A DNA stretch of 64,000 nucleotides from Darksidea phi (lineage: Eukaryota; Ascomycota; Dothideomycetes; Pleosporales; Lentitheciaceae). Position numbers and translations under genes: made by a program. Shown piece after piece: positions 44,914 through 55,055 of this stretch. The stretch covers positions 62,001 through 126,000 of the forward strand of contig JASJFT010000060.1 of assembly GCA_030770425.1 (NCBI GenBank), in the 5' to 3' direction. The notes beneath the pieces were generated by a model. That model made no database searches. It was not told the origin of the DNA and saw only the letters and a list, made by a program, of their open reading frames with translations. The stretch's first letter is position 1, and each line of letters starts with the position of its first letter.

Positions 44914-45519
44914 TTTTTGAGGTCGGGAAAGGGTGTGCGACGGGCAATTGTGGGTGGTGAGCTTTTTTTTTTGGCTGGCGCGTGTTTTCTAGGTAGGGTT
45001 CGGTGACGGAAGTGGTCTGATGTTGTAGGGCTGACGGAGATGGTTCGGAGATGAGGACTCTGTGTGTAACTGTATACCAATGGATGTCACTAGAAGTTTA
45101 ACGCTTACGAAGCAATTGTGTCGAGCATGATTGTTGGGTTAATTGGGATATGTATCTATAGCTGTAGAATAGAAAGGTCGATGGCTGTTGTCGAGTAGGC
45201 AAGTCGAATTGAGAGAATATTGCGGGAGGGGATTCGGGTTTTTATACGTAGTATGCTGTTTGATATCTTAAATATGGGATTAACATAAGAGTTTTTTAGT
45301 GCTTCGATTGCTTTTGTAGATGCTGGTGTATTCATTGCGCTTAAAGACGCAAGTGTGACAGCGTAGGAAGCCTGATTGGTTTGCCAAAACTAGTATTACA
45401 ACGCTTGTCATGGCGCCGTGCCTCCTGGGCTCCATCGCCGAGACCTCTCCACCTTGCCTCGAGGCCTGTTCCGCATCCAAGTCCGAGGCGAATCGTAGTC
45501 TCAGATAAGGCCCACGAGA
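44914..45519. other. Intergenic region
   Basis: Promoter of the DUF4748-like gene, then spacer; includes a T-run at 44966-44974. No gene seen. Confidence 0.4.
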
Positions 45520-46017
45520 CCGACCGGTACGTATATGATGATGTACTTCTCGAGATCGGCCTGTAGCACAGTTTGGAGTCAATGGACGTTCTCCGCGAGC
45601 CAGTCGCACCGACGAGTATATGGAATCTCTCAGTCCCACTCAGTTTGACGCATTCGTACGGGACTTGGGAAGTGCACGCTCTAAAAGGTCGCATGGATAC
45701 AGCTATGCTACATCTTGCGCTCTTCACGAATCTAATACCTCAATGAAGATATGTTTCATGGCGATGAGTGGCCAGAAGAACTCGAAGACTACGTAACCTC
45801 TCTCCACAAGGTCCTGCGCGAAGAGCAAATTGTTAGGATTCCTCTGAAGACCGCCCACGCAGCCAAGAAAGGAAGCAATGAGACATTTTGGTCACTTTGA
45901 GATGAAGTTTACCCGCATGCGTTCTTGCGGAAGGATGCGCTTGTATTGAGGAAGAGTATGCTGGAAGTGCCGATGGGAAGGAAGTTTCGGGACGCTGTGG
46001 TGAGTCGGCATGGGTGA
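45520..46017 (+). pseudogene. Decayed gene of unknown fungal family
   Basis: One frame reads YMESLSPTQFDAFVRDLGSA with RSKRSHGYSYATSCAL; after a frame change near 45740 the next reads EDMFHGDEWPEELEDYV, TSLHKVLREEQIVRIPLK and GSNETFWSL, a TGA where TGG is likely, then DEVYPHAFLRKDALVLRKSM. The text is clearly protein-like, but the family is not named. The stop fits G-to-A change. Confidence 0.5.
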
Positions 46018-47217
46018 GGGCTTTCAGTTAGGTTATTAAGCAGCTGAAAACTATAACGCACGAAAGACTTCACATTGTAGAGTCTTAAAAGGTTCTGCCT
46101 CCTTGCGACGGAGACCAAATATACAAAGAAAGGCTTGAAATGCTTTGACGACAAAGTTTCGAATGATTGAAAGCCAGATGCACCAGCTCTAGCTGAGTTG
46201 ATAGAAACAAAATGGACAAGAATTGGGCAAAATTTAGAAAAGAGATTTTGTGTTAGGTTCGAAGCGACAGCGTATGGTTGGAGACGGTCTTGCAATACGC
46301 GCGCTGCAGCTCCAGGGCTATCAGATATTGTTAACTGTATGCCGCTTAACGAATTGGTTTGTCGCACGCATTAGTCAGACCGTGCCTTTCCTTTCAATTG
46401 ATCTAATTCACGATTGAGCGAAACGTCTTATCAGAAATCGTCTGTCTCGAATGGCATCTTCTGAATTTCGGAGACGGGAAACGTATTTAGTTTCCTAGGG
46501 ACGATTTTCGCTACCCTGCGGTAGTTCACAGCAAACCTGAAACATCCGCCGGGCTTACTCCCATTACGAACATCAGGTGGTCCTATGACACATCATACAT
46601 ATAGTTTTTGCGGTGGAAGAGGACACCGCAACAATATATCAGGATAAGCTTGAGTAGATTGACAGCCCCTCCTACACCATGTCTCAACGGCTCAGGACTG
46701 CATACAATTAACGACAGCCTGGGAGATATTCGCCTCTCAAAACAGCACGGATGGGGAAACTACCGACTTTACCCCAGCTCGCCACGACTTCACAAGCTAT
46801 CCGAGCGAATCAGCTGGTTGACTTACCCGGCATTTACAGGCTAAATCAACGGCACGCGAAGCGAGTCTTTGATCCGCAATATGGAAACAGTATGGAAAGA
46901 CCGCACAGCGTGGTTCCGAATGCACATGCACATGGCCGCTTATCGATGTCGAATCGGGGGATTTAGATTCCTGGTTTCTGGCTGTTGGGAACCCTGTCAA
47001 CCCCACCAAAACCCTCGTGTAGACACGTCGATCATGGTGTCAGTATACCTGAGGCAGGCAAGAACATTCCGTACCGGACGTGGCTCCTGGACCCTGAAAA
47101 GAAGTTCTTAGTAGAACGTTGATGTGGTCAGCATTCCCCAATACAAATGTTTCGCAGCACCTGGTTTCTCGGTACTCGTTCTTGTTTCTATCGCAATGCT
47201 ACAGTTATAGCTGGAAG
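46018..47217. other. 1.2-kb intergenic region
   Basis: No gene supported; short frames on both strands have no motif. The right end holds the promoter of the rhodopsin-like gene. Confidence 0.4.
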
Positions 47218-48550
47218 ATGGAAAACACGACAGTCGCATGGCCTTCCAGCCCCGATGCGAGCGAGGCTCCAAAGCTGCTCGGTATCACAGGTTCACTATA
47301 CATCATTGCACTATTCGTCTTCAGCGCACGTATACACACACGCTTTTGGCAGCGACAACTCGGTTGGGATGACTTTACAATCACATTTGCTATGGTATGG
47401 CCTTTCCTCTATCCCTTCAAGCGCTTCGCTTCGCTGACGTGGTCCACAGGCATTCGCTATTGTGGAATGGTCGCTAATAGCTACCGCTGCACAGTACGGC
47501 TTTGGCCGACATGATGACTACGTTCCAGCCGAAAACCGAGTTACGGTTCAACATCTAATCTTCGCCTCGGGAGCACTTTGGACCGCATGCATCCTGTTTA
47601 TCAGAATAAGCATCGCGTGTATGCTTCTACGGTTCAAGCATACACGGTCATGGCGTATCTTTCTCTGGGCTATGATTGCGGTTCAAATGCTGTCCTGCGC
47701 CGCCAGTCTTCTCTTCCAGATCATTCGGTGCGACCCCATGGCGCACATATGGAGCCCGACTGCCCATCAGAAAGCGGCGTGCGTGCAACCGATTGCAGCG
47801 CGGGTGAATATGTACGTTCATTCTGGGATCGGGACTGCTACCGATTTCATACTCGTCGTTATTCCCTTACCATTTCTTTGGGGGGCTTCGCGTCCGTTCC
47901 AGGATAAGATTGCACTCTCCATTTTAATAGCCCTCGGTCTCTTCGCAACAGCATCCAGCATTGCCAAAACTATCTTTACCAGTGCTGCACTCAACACGCA
48001 CGGTACGCTTTATACCACCACCGACGCCATATTATGGTCTCTCCTCGAACAACAAACCGGTATAATAGCATCTTGCGTGCCCTGCCTCAGACCATTCTTC
48101 AACCGCGCGATCAAACGCTTCAGCATCTCATCCCCGGACCCCCATCAAGATTTAAAAACCCGCCGCCCGCTCCGCCTCCCCACAACAAACCCACCCCTAC
48201 CACCGGATGTCAGCCTCAACCTTATTCTCCCCAACCCTTCTAGCACCACCGCAAACTCCATGCTCGGCCGCTCTTCCATCGACCCAAACGAAGGCACGAT
48301 ATGGCCCGCTTCATCTAGCCAAGCAAACGCAGATGAACAGGAAAGAGACGATGCTTGCCAGCAGATGCTTACCGAGGGTGGTATTCTATTGACAACTGAG
48401 TTTCAGATCCAGAGTGAAGTGATGAGTCGTGCGGGGAGTCAGGATGAGGACGAGGGCGCTATAGAAGGGGGGAGGCAGGGGGAGATTGAGGAGCGGAGGG
48501 TAGAGCGGCCGAGTACGGAGTCGTGGACGAGGGGGTGGGATATTATATGA
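47218..48550 (+). CDS. Fungal rhodopsin-domain integral membrane protein (PTH11-like group)
   Basis: Two exons: 47218-47394 and 47450-48550, intron 55 bp; 425 residues. Seven helices are visible, starting LLGITGSLYIIALFVFSARI, followed by the FWQRQLGWDDFTITFAM segment; the L-G-W/x-DD-x-T motif is a signature of the family. Later parts include GALWTACILFIRISIACML, DFILVVIPLPFLWG and TDAILWSLLEQQTGIIASC, also typical. The cytosolic C-tail is long, Ser/Pro- and acid-rich. Related fungal proteins act as plasma membrane receptors, some in host-surface sensing, but most are uncharacterised; there is no extracellular CFEM domain here. Splice join ATG|GCA keeps frame. No defect seen. Confidence 0.85.
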
Positions 48551-49107
48551 GTTTCCTTCCCCCTCCCTCTTTTTTTATTTAAGAATTACTGGGAAAGGGA
48601 GAGTCGGAAGAAAGAGTGGGTGTGTTGTCATGGCAGGCGTGTCTATACTCATGAAATCCGAATAGAGTGCATTTAGAGAAAGCGATAAACGAATGACGTG
48701 AAGGGTCCAGTACTAATTTACCATTCGCCACAAGTCCTAGATACCTAAGGCCGTGGGCAAGCTATGAGCCTTTAGATACCAGCATTGGCCCCCGCGACTG
48801 ACCGCTATATGGCGAAATGCACAGCCACATTGGAAGAAGCAATTTTGTATCGGAGCTCAGCGGCTGGTAAAATTTCTGCGCCGTCTTGTAGAAATCTAAT
48901 TGATAAGAAAATGGTGATGAACATTCCTACTCACGTCTAATGCATTGGAACGATCCCTTCCTCATTGACTTTGTACATATAATCCTCATAACAGCCTTTC
49001 TAGCTTCTAGCTCCTCATTGAATTCGGAACAGCGTCATTCAACTCATATTATTCTTCACAATCACTTTCCAATTTCCGCTTGAGCCAAAACCTTTCGAGA
49101 AGCGAAA
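48551..49107. other. Intergenic region
   Basis: No gene seen; CTTT-rich 3' flank of the preceding gene and spacer. Confidence 0.4.
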
Positions 49108-49960
49108 ATGCCAGGGGAATGGGGTCCGGTTTCCCCTCCCTTACCAATCATCAAGAACATCGCCGGCTTATTCGCCACTGCATGCTACACTTGGATCGAG
49201 ATCTACGTTTTCATCGTCTATACCTTCAAGCGCCATGCCGGTCTTTTCTTTTGGAGTATGATAGTTGCCACGACGAGAATTGCTGTCTACACCACTTCCA
49301 AACTGCTCCAACCTTTTGGTCTTGCGCCAACCTTCCCGATGTCTGTGTCGTATTGTACTCGCGGCTGCATCTAGTGGTTCGCAACAGTTGCAGATCCGGT
49401 GGGTATTTATCATGATTTCCAACGTCTTTGTTCTCCACATACCTTTATCGATCGTCTTGATTGGCGCAAATTTGGATCCTACGTGGTTTGTCCTTGCTTT
49501 CAACATTTACGAAAGAATCCAGCTCGTCGGATTTTACCTCCAAGAAGCTACCATGTCTGGTCTCTATATGTGAGTGGCAGGACATGGCTTGAAACCCGTT
49601 CTCACTACCAAAAGCCATGAGAAGGAGCATATCACCTAGCAGCTCGTCATTATTAATACACTTGTGATCCTTCTCGATATTAGTGTTGCCGCCACAACGT
49701 TTTGCGGGCTATATGGATATCCGGACGTCCTATCAACCTCTCGTGTACGCCATCAAGCTCCAGATGGAGTTCATCATCCTCAACAAGCTTCTTGCCGTTA
49801 TTCAGTAGCCCTAACACATGAGGTTTATATCCACTACCCGAACGTGGAGTGGAGTCTCCCCCATCCCATGACGGCCGAGCGTGGAGCGGCTCGACGGATC
49901 TAGGAACCCTTGCTGAGGGCTGCAAAAGTTCGGAAGGGGGACGGGGAAGGGACGAAAACT
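49108..49960 (+). pseudogene. Decayed DUF7703-like membrane protein gene
   Basis: ATG 49108 opens MPGEWGPVSPPLPIIKNIAG with helices (YTWIEIYVFIVYTFKRHAGL; FFWSMIVATTRIAVYT), then a frame change near 49345 to VLYSRLHLVVRN, another to IRWVFIMISNVFVLHIPLSI with NIYERIQLVGFYLQEATMSG, a TGA at about 49571, and a later frame with INTLVILLDISVAATTFCGL and YAIKLQMEFIILNKLLAVIQ. Order and spacing match the seven-helix DUF7703 family of filamentous fungi as I remember it. Several frame changes and stops, and loss of conserved text after the last helix, make it a pseudogene. Confidence 0.65.
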
Positions 49961-50475
49961 TGACTAGTTCGACATTGAAAACTAGCGGAAGCCGCCATGC
50001 AGCAGGCTCTGCTGGGCTTTCTCAACTACCTACTTACCACAGACTATAGTCGACTACAGGTTAGCCTGATATTGACTACTTGCGCTATAGCCAAAGGGAG
50101 GTAGACTCCTTAGTCGAACGGGATCCGGGAAAGCGTCGCAGAGTTCTTGGTGTCGGAGGGTAGCTCGTGTCTTTGTCACTGTTGCGGGTCGATTCATGCG
50201 TATCCTTCCACTTCTACTTCAAAATACACTGCTTTTCAAAAGCACTTTCGTAAACAGTTACTCTTCATGCATCAAGAATTATATCCAATATGACCATGTA
50301 AGAGTGTATACACTAAGTTGGGAAAGAGTAGAGGAGCGTGACTTATTTTTAAATAGGCTAAGGGAACTTGATGGTAGTGCAAGGTAGAGGAGTTAGAGAT
50401 AGTATTAGGAAATGCAAGGCGTGCTTAACAAGATAAACATCCTAGATCCATCTAAGTTAGGTTATGGATCTACCT
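49961..50475. other. Intergenic region
   Basis: No gene recognised. Confidence 0.4.
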
Positions 50476-51093
50476 TCAGCTCAATTTCTTCCATGTGAAA
50501 CTCCAAGACGTCTTCTCCCACTCGTAGTCCTGAACATACGACCCTTCCGCATGTCCATCTACTAGCACATCCTCCCTCGGAACCGGCGTCCACCATACCC
50601 TCCTCAATGCTTCCTCATTCAAACCAACTACATATGTGTGTCCCGGCTCCAGTCCATCCGAGTCCGTCGCAAACCTACTCCTTCTAATGTTCCTTTCGTT
50701 GTCATTGTCATCAAGCTCATAACCCCGCTCGACAACCGCTTTTGGTTGCGGCTTCACAGCCCCACCTCCCCTCCCAAACCCCGTCGAGAGTTGTGTGTAA
50801 GTACTGTTCGTTTGGTGTTTCTTTTGTGCGCTTGAGAGGGGCACGATTGGCCCTGATGGAGGCTGTCTGTACGGCTTGATTGGAGATAGTGTCGGTGATA
50901 GTAATGCTATTGCTCGTGAGAGCGGCTGGAAGGGCGAGGGGGTATTGAATGTGAACAGTGTGACCGGGGTTTCCGCGTATGAGGTGAGGGTCAAAGTGAG
51001 GCCAGGTGGGGAGCCTTGGGAGAATGGATGCGATGGACGGCAGAAGGATAGTTTGATGTCGATGCATGGATTTAGAGGGTTAGCAGATGCCAT
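50476..51093 (-). CDS. Uncharacterised fungal protein, probable beta-sandwich
   Basis: Single open frame of 205 residues from ATG 51093 (MASANPLNPCIDIKLSFCRP). Alternating hydrophobic strands (GLTLTLTSYAETPVTLFTF; HTYVVGLNEEALRRVWWTPV) and a short middle linker suggest a small all-beta fold of a type I recall from many single-copy ascomycete hypothetical proteins. No catalytic motif, signal peptide or membrane helix. Codon use looks like other live genes of the window, with no stop or frame break. Function unknown. Confidence 0.6.
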   Translation of the reverse strand: MASANPLNPCIDIKLSFCRPSHPFSQGSPPGLTLTLTSYAETPVTLFTFNTPSPFQPLSRAIALLSPTLSPIKPYRQPPSGPIVPLSSAQKKHQTNSTYTQLSTGFGRGGGAVKPQPKAVVERGYELDDNDNERNIRRSRFATDSDGLEPGHTYVVGLNEEALRRVWWTPVPREDVLVDGHAEGSYVQDYEWEKTSWSFTWKKLS

Positions 51094-52675
51094 AGTAGGG
51101 AGTGAAGATCTGGGTTTGTTGGGTGTTTGTGAGGCTCGGATCCCTTCGAGCGTTAACGGTTATGGAAGGTGCTTAACTCCGAGTTGACATAAGGTCAGAC
51201 ACCGCAGACCGGGTATTCATAACTTAAGAAGGCCGTGTATTGGCGTTTCTAGGTTTCTGGACTGTGCAGTGCTCGGAAGGTTTTAAATTATGTTTCAAAA
51301 CTGGAACCGTCATTATTAAATACTCGCATAATCTCAGTCATTATCGCACCTAGGGGTTGGAAGTAGCTATATTTCGTAAGCAGCAAGGAGTCGCAAGCTC
51401 TCTCTTATTGGATTGAAAGGCTTGTTAACCGAAGATTGAGCTTTATCAGCCAATACCAACGCTGGGATTATACCTTTTCATGCGAGTATACTCGAAAGGT
51501 GCGCATGAATGTTGCAGTTCCATTTCTGCCTTGTCTCAGAGCATGTACGTTATCAGCACTTGAGCGTCATCCGCGTACCGGCTTCAGATCTTCATTGGGA
51601 TGCTTCCACAGTTGCAATACCTTTCAACGCTTCTATGCAGACTCACGGCATTTTTGAGGAAGACGTCCGCAGTAGGGGAATATGCCTTACTTATTCATGG
51701 GTAGCATCTATTGGTTTGTTCGTATTACTCATATGACGAAAGTTTCATGCAAGACTTCAGATATCTATGGTATTGATGGAGGGCTGTTTCTTGTTTCTGA
51801 TAGAATGCTAATCTCCGCTATATTTATTCTAGACTATGGGAAAATCGACATTTCTTTCGCACGTAGCCTTTTCATATAGTATAAGCACGTGAAATGTCAA
51901 CCTTAGAAATTCATCAGAGAAGCATTTCATTCAATTTCAGGTCAATAACATCACCTCAACTAAGATGCTTTCTCCAACTTTCGTTCTTGGCGCTTTCCGC
52001 CTCCCTCAGTGTCTCGATCGGTTCGTCAACTCCCACTGTACCCGTAGGCAGTCTTAGCAATTAGAACGGCACTTGTGACTCCTTATCCTTCGTAAAAGGA
52101 TCTCTGGAGTATTCTAAGTATACCACGCGTTGTTTAAGAAATTACGCTTGGTTCAACACTGGTATAACCTTAAACTCAGGTCCCGAGCACTCTATTACGA
52201 CACGTAATCCACCCCTCCACATAGCAAAAACTCCGTATCCGTTCCAACTTCAAGCTTATCACCACCCTCGCTAGGTTAAACCCCTGTAGCCGCATCTCCT
52301 TGCCCTGATATTTCCCGCCGAGCTCATCGAACAGCGTTGACATATATATAGCAATCGCGGTTTCAGTATCCATACTTTTGGCGACTGGTTTAATGTCATT
52401 TCTATCGTGAGTACTCGTCACCCGCAAGAAAAGAATGAATGAATGAGCAAAGGAAAGCAATGTATAAGTAGAACAAGCAAAGAAGAGGTATATACAACGC
52501 AAACAACAAGAAAACATCGCCCTTTCACCCTATACACATACGTCTAGCATCCTCGGCCCGACCCTACCATCGAGACAGCGTCCACCAGCTCGACGTCAGA
52601 GTCCTCAAATCTTGGGTAGTACCTATCCCTAGCGTAGCCTAGGAAGTACATCAGGCCTTTCTAAAGCAGCCTGGC
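51094..52675. other. 1.6-kb gene-poor region
   Basis: A minus frame at 52517-52176 starts with a hydrophobic stretch and later reads YMSTLFDELGGKYQGKEM, but no family is known. Otherwise no gene. Confidence 0.4.
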
Positions 52676-54129
52676 TTATAGGTAGATGTCGGCAAGGAAT
52701 TTGGAAGCCCTTTTATTCTTGTTGCCCTTACCATTGCCTTTCCTGTTGCCATTTCCGTTGCCATTTCCGTTGCCATTTCCGTTGCCATTTCCATTACCAT
52801 TTCCGTTTCCCTTCCCGTTGCCGGTGCCTGCTGCGGTATTGCCGTTTGCGTTTTGATTTGCGTTACCGTTCGCGTTCTGGTTGGCGTTTTGATTCCCGTT
52901 GACGTTTCCATTTCCATTTCCATTCCCCTTCCCATTTCCATTACGGTTGCCATTACCATTCTGATTCCCTGCTGCCGCCGTATTCTTAGCTCCAGCAGCT
53001 GTCGACGTCGCAGCCGTGTTCGGATTCGCGGAAAGAAGAGCTACAACAAGAATTAGCTCATCTCATTCCCAAGTACAAGAGATGAATCTAAAAGCGGTGA
53101 AAGGCACGCACCAGAGATAGCAGCAGCGCCTCCATCTTCACCGACCGCACCAGCAGCTTGGTTAGCGGCGATGGCGATGGGGAGGTCCTTTTGATTTTGC
53201 AGGACCTGGGCTGAGATGCCTTGCAGGGTTTGGGCTGTGTCGACGGCTGGGGTGGGGCGTGAGTACATATATATAAGAAGTGATACAGGAAGTGGAGCAG
53301 TATGGGGAGGTAGACGGAAAACTACGTACCGGCAGCGGAGCTGTTGACTCGGCCTGTGCCGTCGGTTTGTTGGACAGCGAAGCAGCCTCCAAAGGGCCCG
53401 GCGACGGCATTGTTGCGGCAGCGGACTGTACAGATGTCACCGGTAGATGCTGGGATGGTGTGTTAGTTTCGTCTATCTCGTCTGATGAGATTGAATGGCA
53501 ACATACCGCCAATGCAGTTGAAGTTGTCAGGCATTTGAACGTTTATGGTGAAGTCCTGTTCCTTGGCTTGTGATAAACCGTTCGCACCTGGGATATTGTT
53601 GGCAACTTTCAATGGGACAAAGTTCGTTGCGGCGTTGGATGTTTCGTCAAGGTCGCATTCGTATGGGCCGGCACCATCCGCGTTCACCTGCAATGTTAGT
53701 TACTCAAGTACCAGCCGATGTGATGTCCGGAGAGGGATACCTGATGAATAGTCACAGCAAGCACAGAACCCATCGAAACCGTCGTCATCCGGCCCGCAGC
53801 CAACTCGTTCTCTGTTTGCTCACCGACATCAATGTTCCCGTTGATCTCTGTACGACCGCATGAGTTGACGATGTTTTGTGTGATCTCAGAGTCGCGGATG
53901 ATAGTCGAGTCCTGTTGGCAAGGGCTGATCGTAGTGCAGTTGCGAGCAAGGGTTTGATCCACTGTAATGGCCGTCAGCATCTGTCAACGTCTTTGATAGA
54001 GCTATGCTTAGGTTTACCTAAGAACCCTTGACTCGCACCGGAGTCACCCACTGCTTGCAAAATAGCCCCATGGCCATGGACCGAAGAGGCGAAAGTAGCA
54101 AACGCTATTATAGCGGATTGGGTATACAT
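52676..54129 (-). CDS. Egh16/Gas-like secreted protein with Asn-Gly repeat tail
   Basis: Six exons: 54129-54018, 53961-53741, 53687-53507, 53449-53330, 53246-53112 and 53040-52676; 377 residues. A signal peptide (MYTQSAIIAFATFASSVHG) leads to HGAILQAVGDSGASQGFLVD, the typical start of the Egh16-like family (GEgh16 of powdery mildew, Gas1/Gas2 and Mas proteins of the rice blast fungus), which is linked to appressorium formation and virulence. Conserved Cys-containing stretches follow: NCTTISPCQQDSTIIRD, NSCGRTEINGN, YECDLDETSN, ICTVRCRNNA and GPFGGCFAVQQTDGTGR. The last exon is a low-complexity tail of Asn-Gly and Asn-Ala units (NGNGNGN; NQNANQNANGNAN) ending in a basic KGNKNKRASKF stretch. 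Secreted or wall-bound. The tail length is likely unstable. No defect seen. Confidence 0.88.
52730..52980 (-). repeat. Asn-Gly coding microsatellite-like repeat
   Basis: On the plus strand the 12-bp unit CCATTTCCGTTG repeats head to tail at 52748-52800, with related hexamers (GTTGCC, TTTCCA, GCGTTT) to about 52970. It encodes the Asn-Gly/Asn-Ala tail of the Egh16-like protein. Confidence 0.85.
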
Positions 54130-55055
54130 GCTTGTAGAAAAGAAGTTACTGCCTGCAGCGCTTGAGAGAGAATTAGTAGAGAATGCAAAAGAAGCACGAT
54201 GGAAATAATGGATCTCCTGTATCCAGCGAGAAGAAAAGGAACAACTCTGGTATCGAGATATTTAAACTGAGCCTTCAACACTCACATTATAAGCGCTCAC
54301 CCCAGTATGGGCAGATTATGGACACAGGCGCCGAAGCAGGCATACTCGCTCCTAAGGACCCATCAGGCCCACTTCACGATAGTGCTGTTGCAATGGTGAG
54401 GAGGGCTGTACATGCCCGCGTGCCTAATGCTTTACCTCGGACATGCCCTCAAGAGCCTCCTCGGATGGTTAGCCGTTGTCGAAGGTACACCAAACGTGGG
54501 AGTAAGCGACAAATTCTGTGGGTCTCCATGTCTGTTTGTATCCTGCGCCTTTAGCGTTGTGGCAGGCGCCGCTCGCCTCAAACCGTGCTCCACAATCATG
54601 TCAGCCACACATGATGCCATTCATCACCAGATTCGCCTTTTGACAAGTAAACGCCATGTCAAACCGTATGTTGACGGGTTCCGACAATTCTAGTGCAACG
54701 GAAAAGGTTTCGAAGCAAAGATGTCATGTTTCGTGGTGGCGTGTCGCAAAGCCGACTAAGTGCCGACGCGCCGAGATGCAACAAGAACTGCTTGATCGGC
54801 GTCCTAAGGCTTGCACAGCGGGAAAAAACTTTGTTTCGAAATTAAACCCTCGGAATGGTACGATCGATCGGCTCATATCCGATAAGGCGTCGGATGGAGT
54901 CCCAGTTGGCAGGCGTAGGCGTGGCTTGGCGTTAGAATGGGATAAACCCTTAACGGCAGACTAGGATATGGATGATTGATGCATGATCGAACGTAAACAG
55001 AATGTTCGGCAGCCGTCTTCTGACATGCTGCTGGGTATTTGCAGTATCAAGATGC
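54130..55055. other. Intergenic region
   Basis: Promoter of the Egh16-like gene and 3' flank of PWP2. No gene seen. Confidence 0.4.

Noticed and set aside
50160..50210. T-loop-like GGGTCGATTC as a tRNA
   Set aside because: No matching acceptor, D-arm or anticodon stem could be folded around it; no tRNA gene was found in the window.
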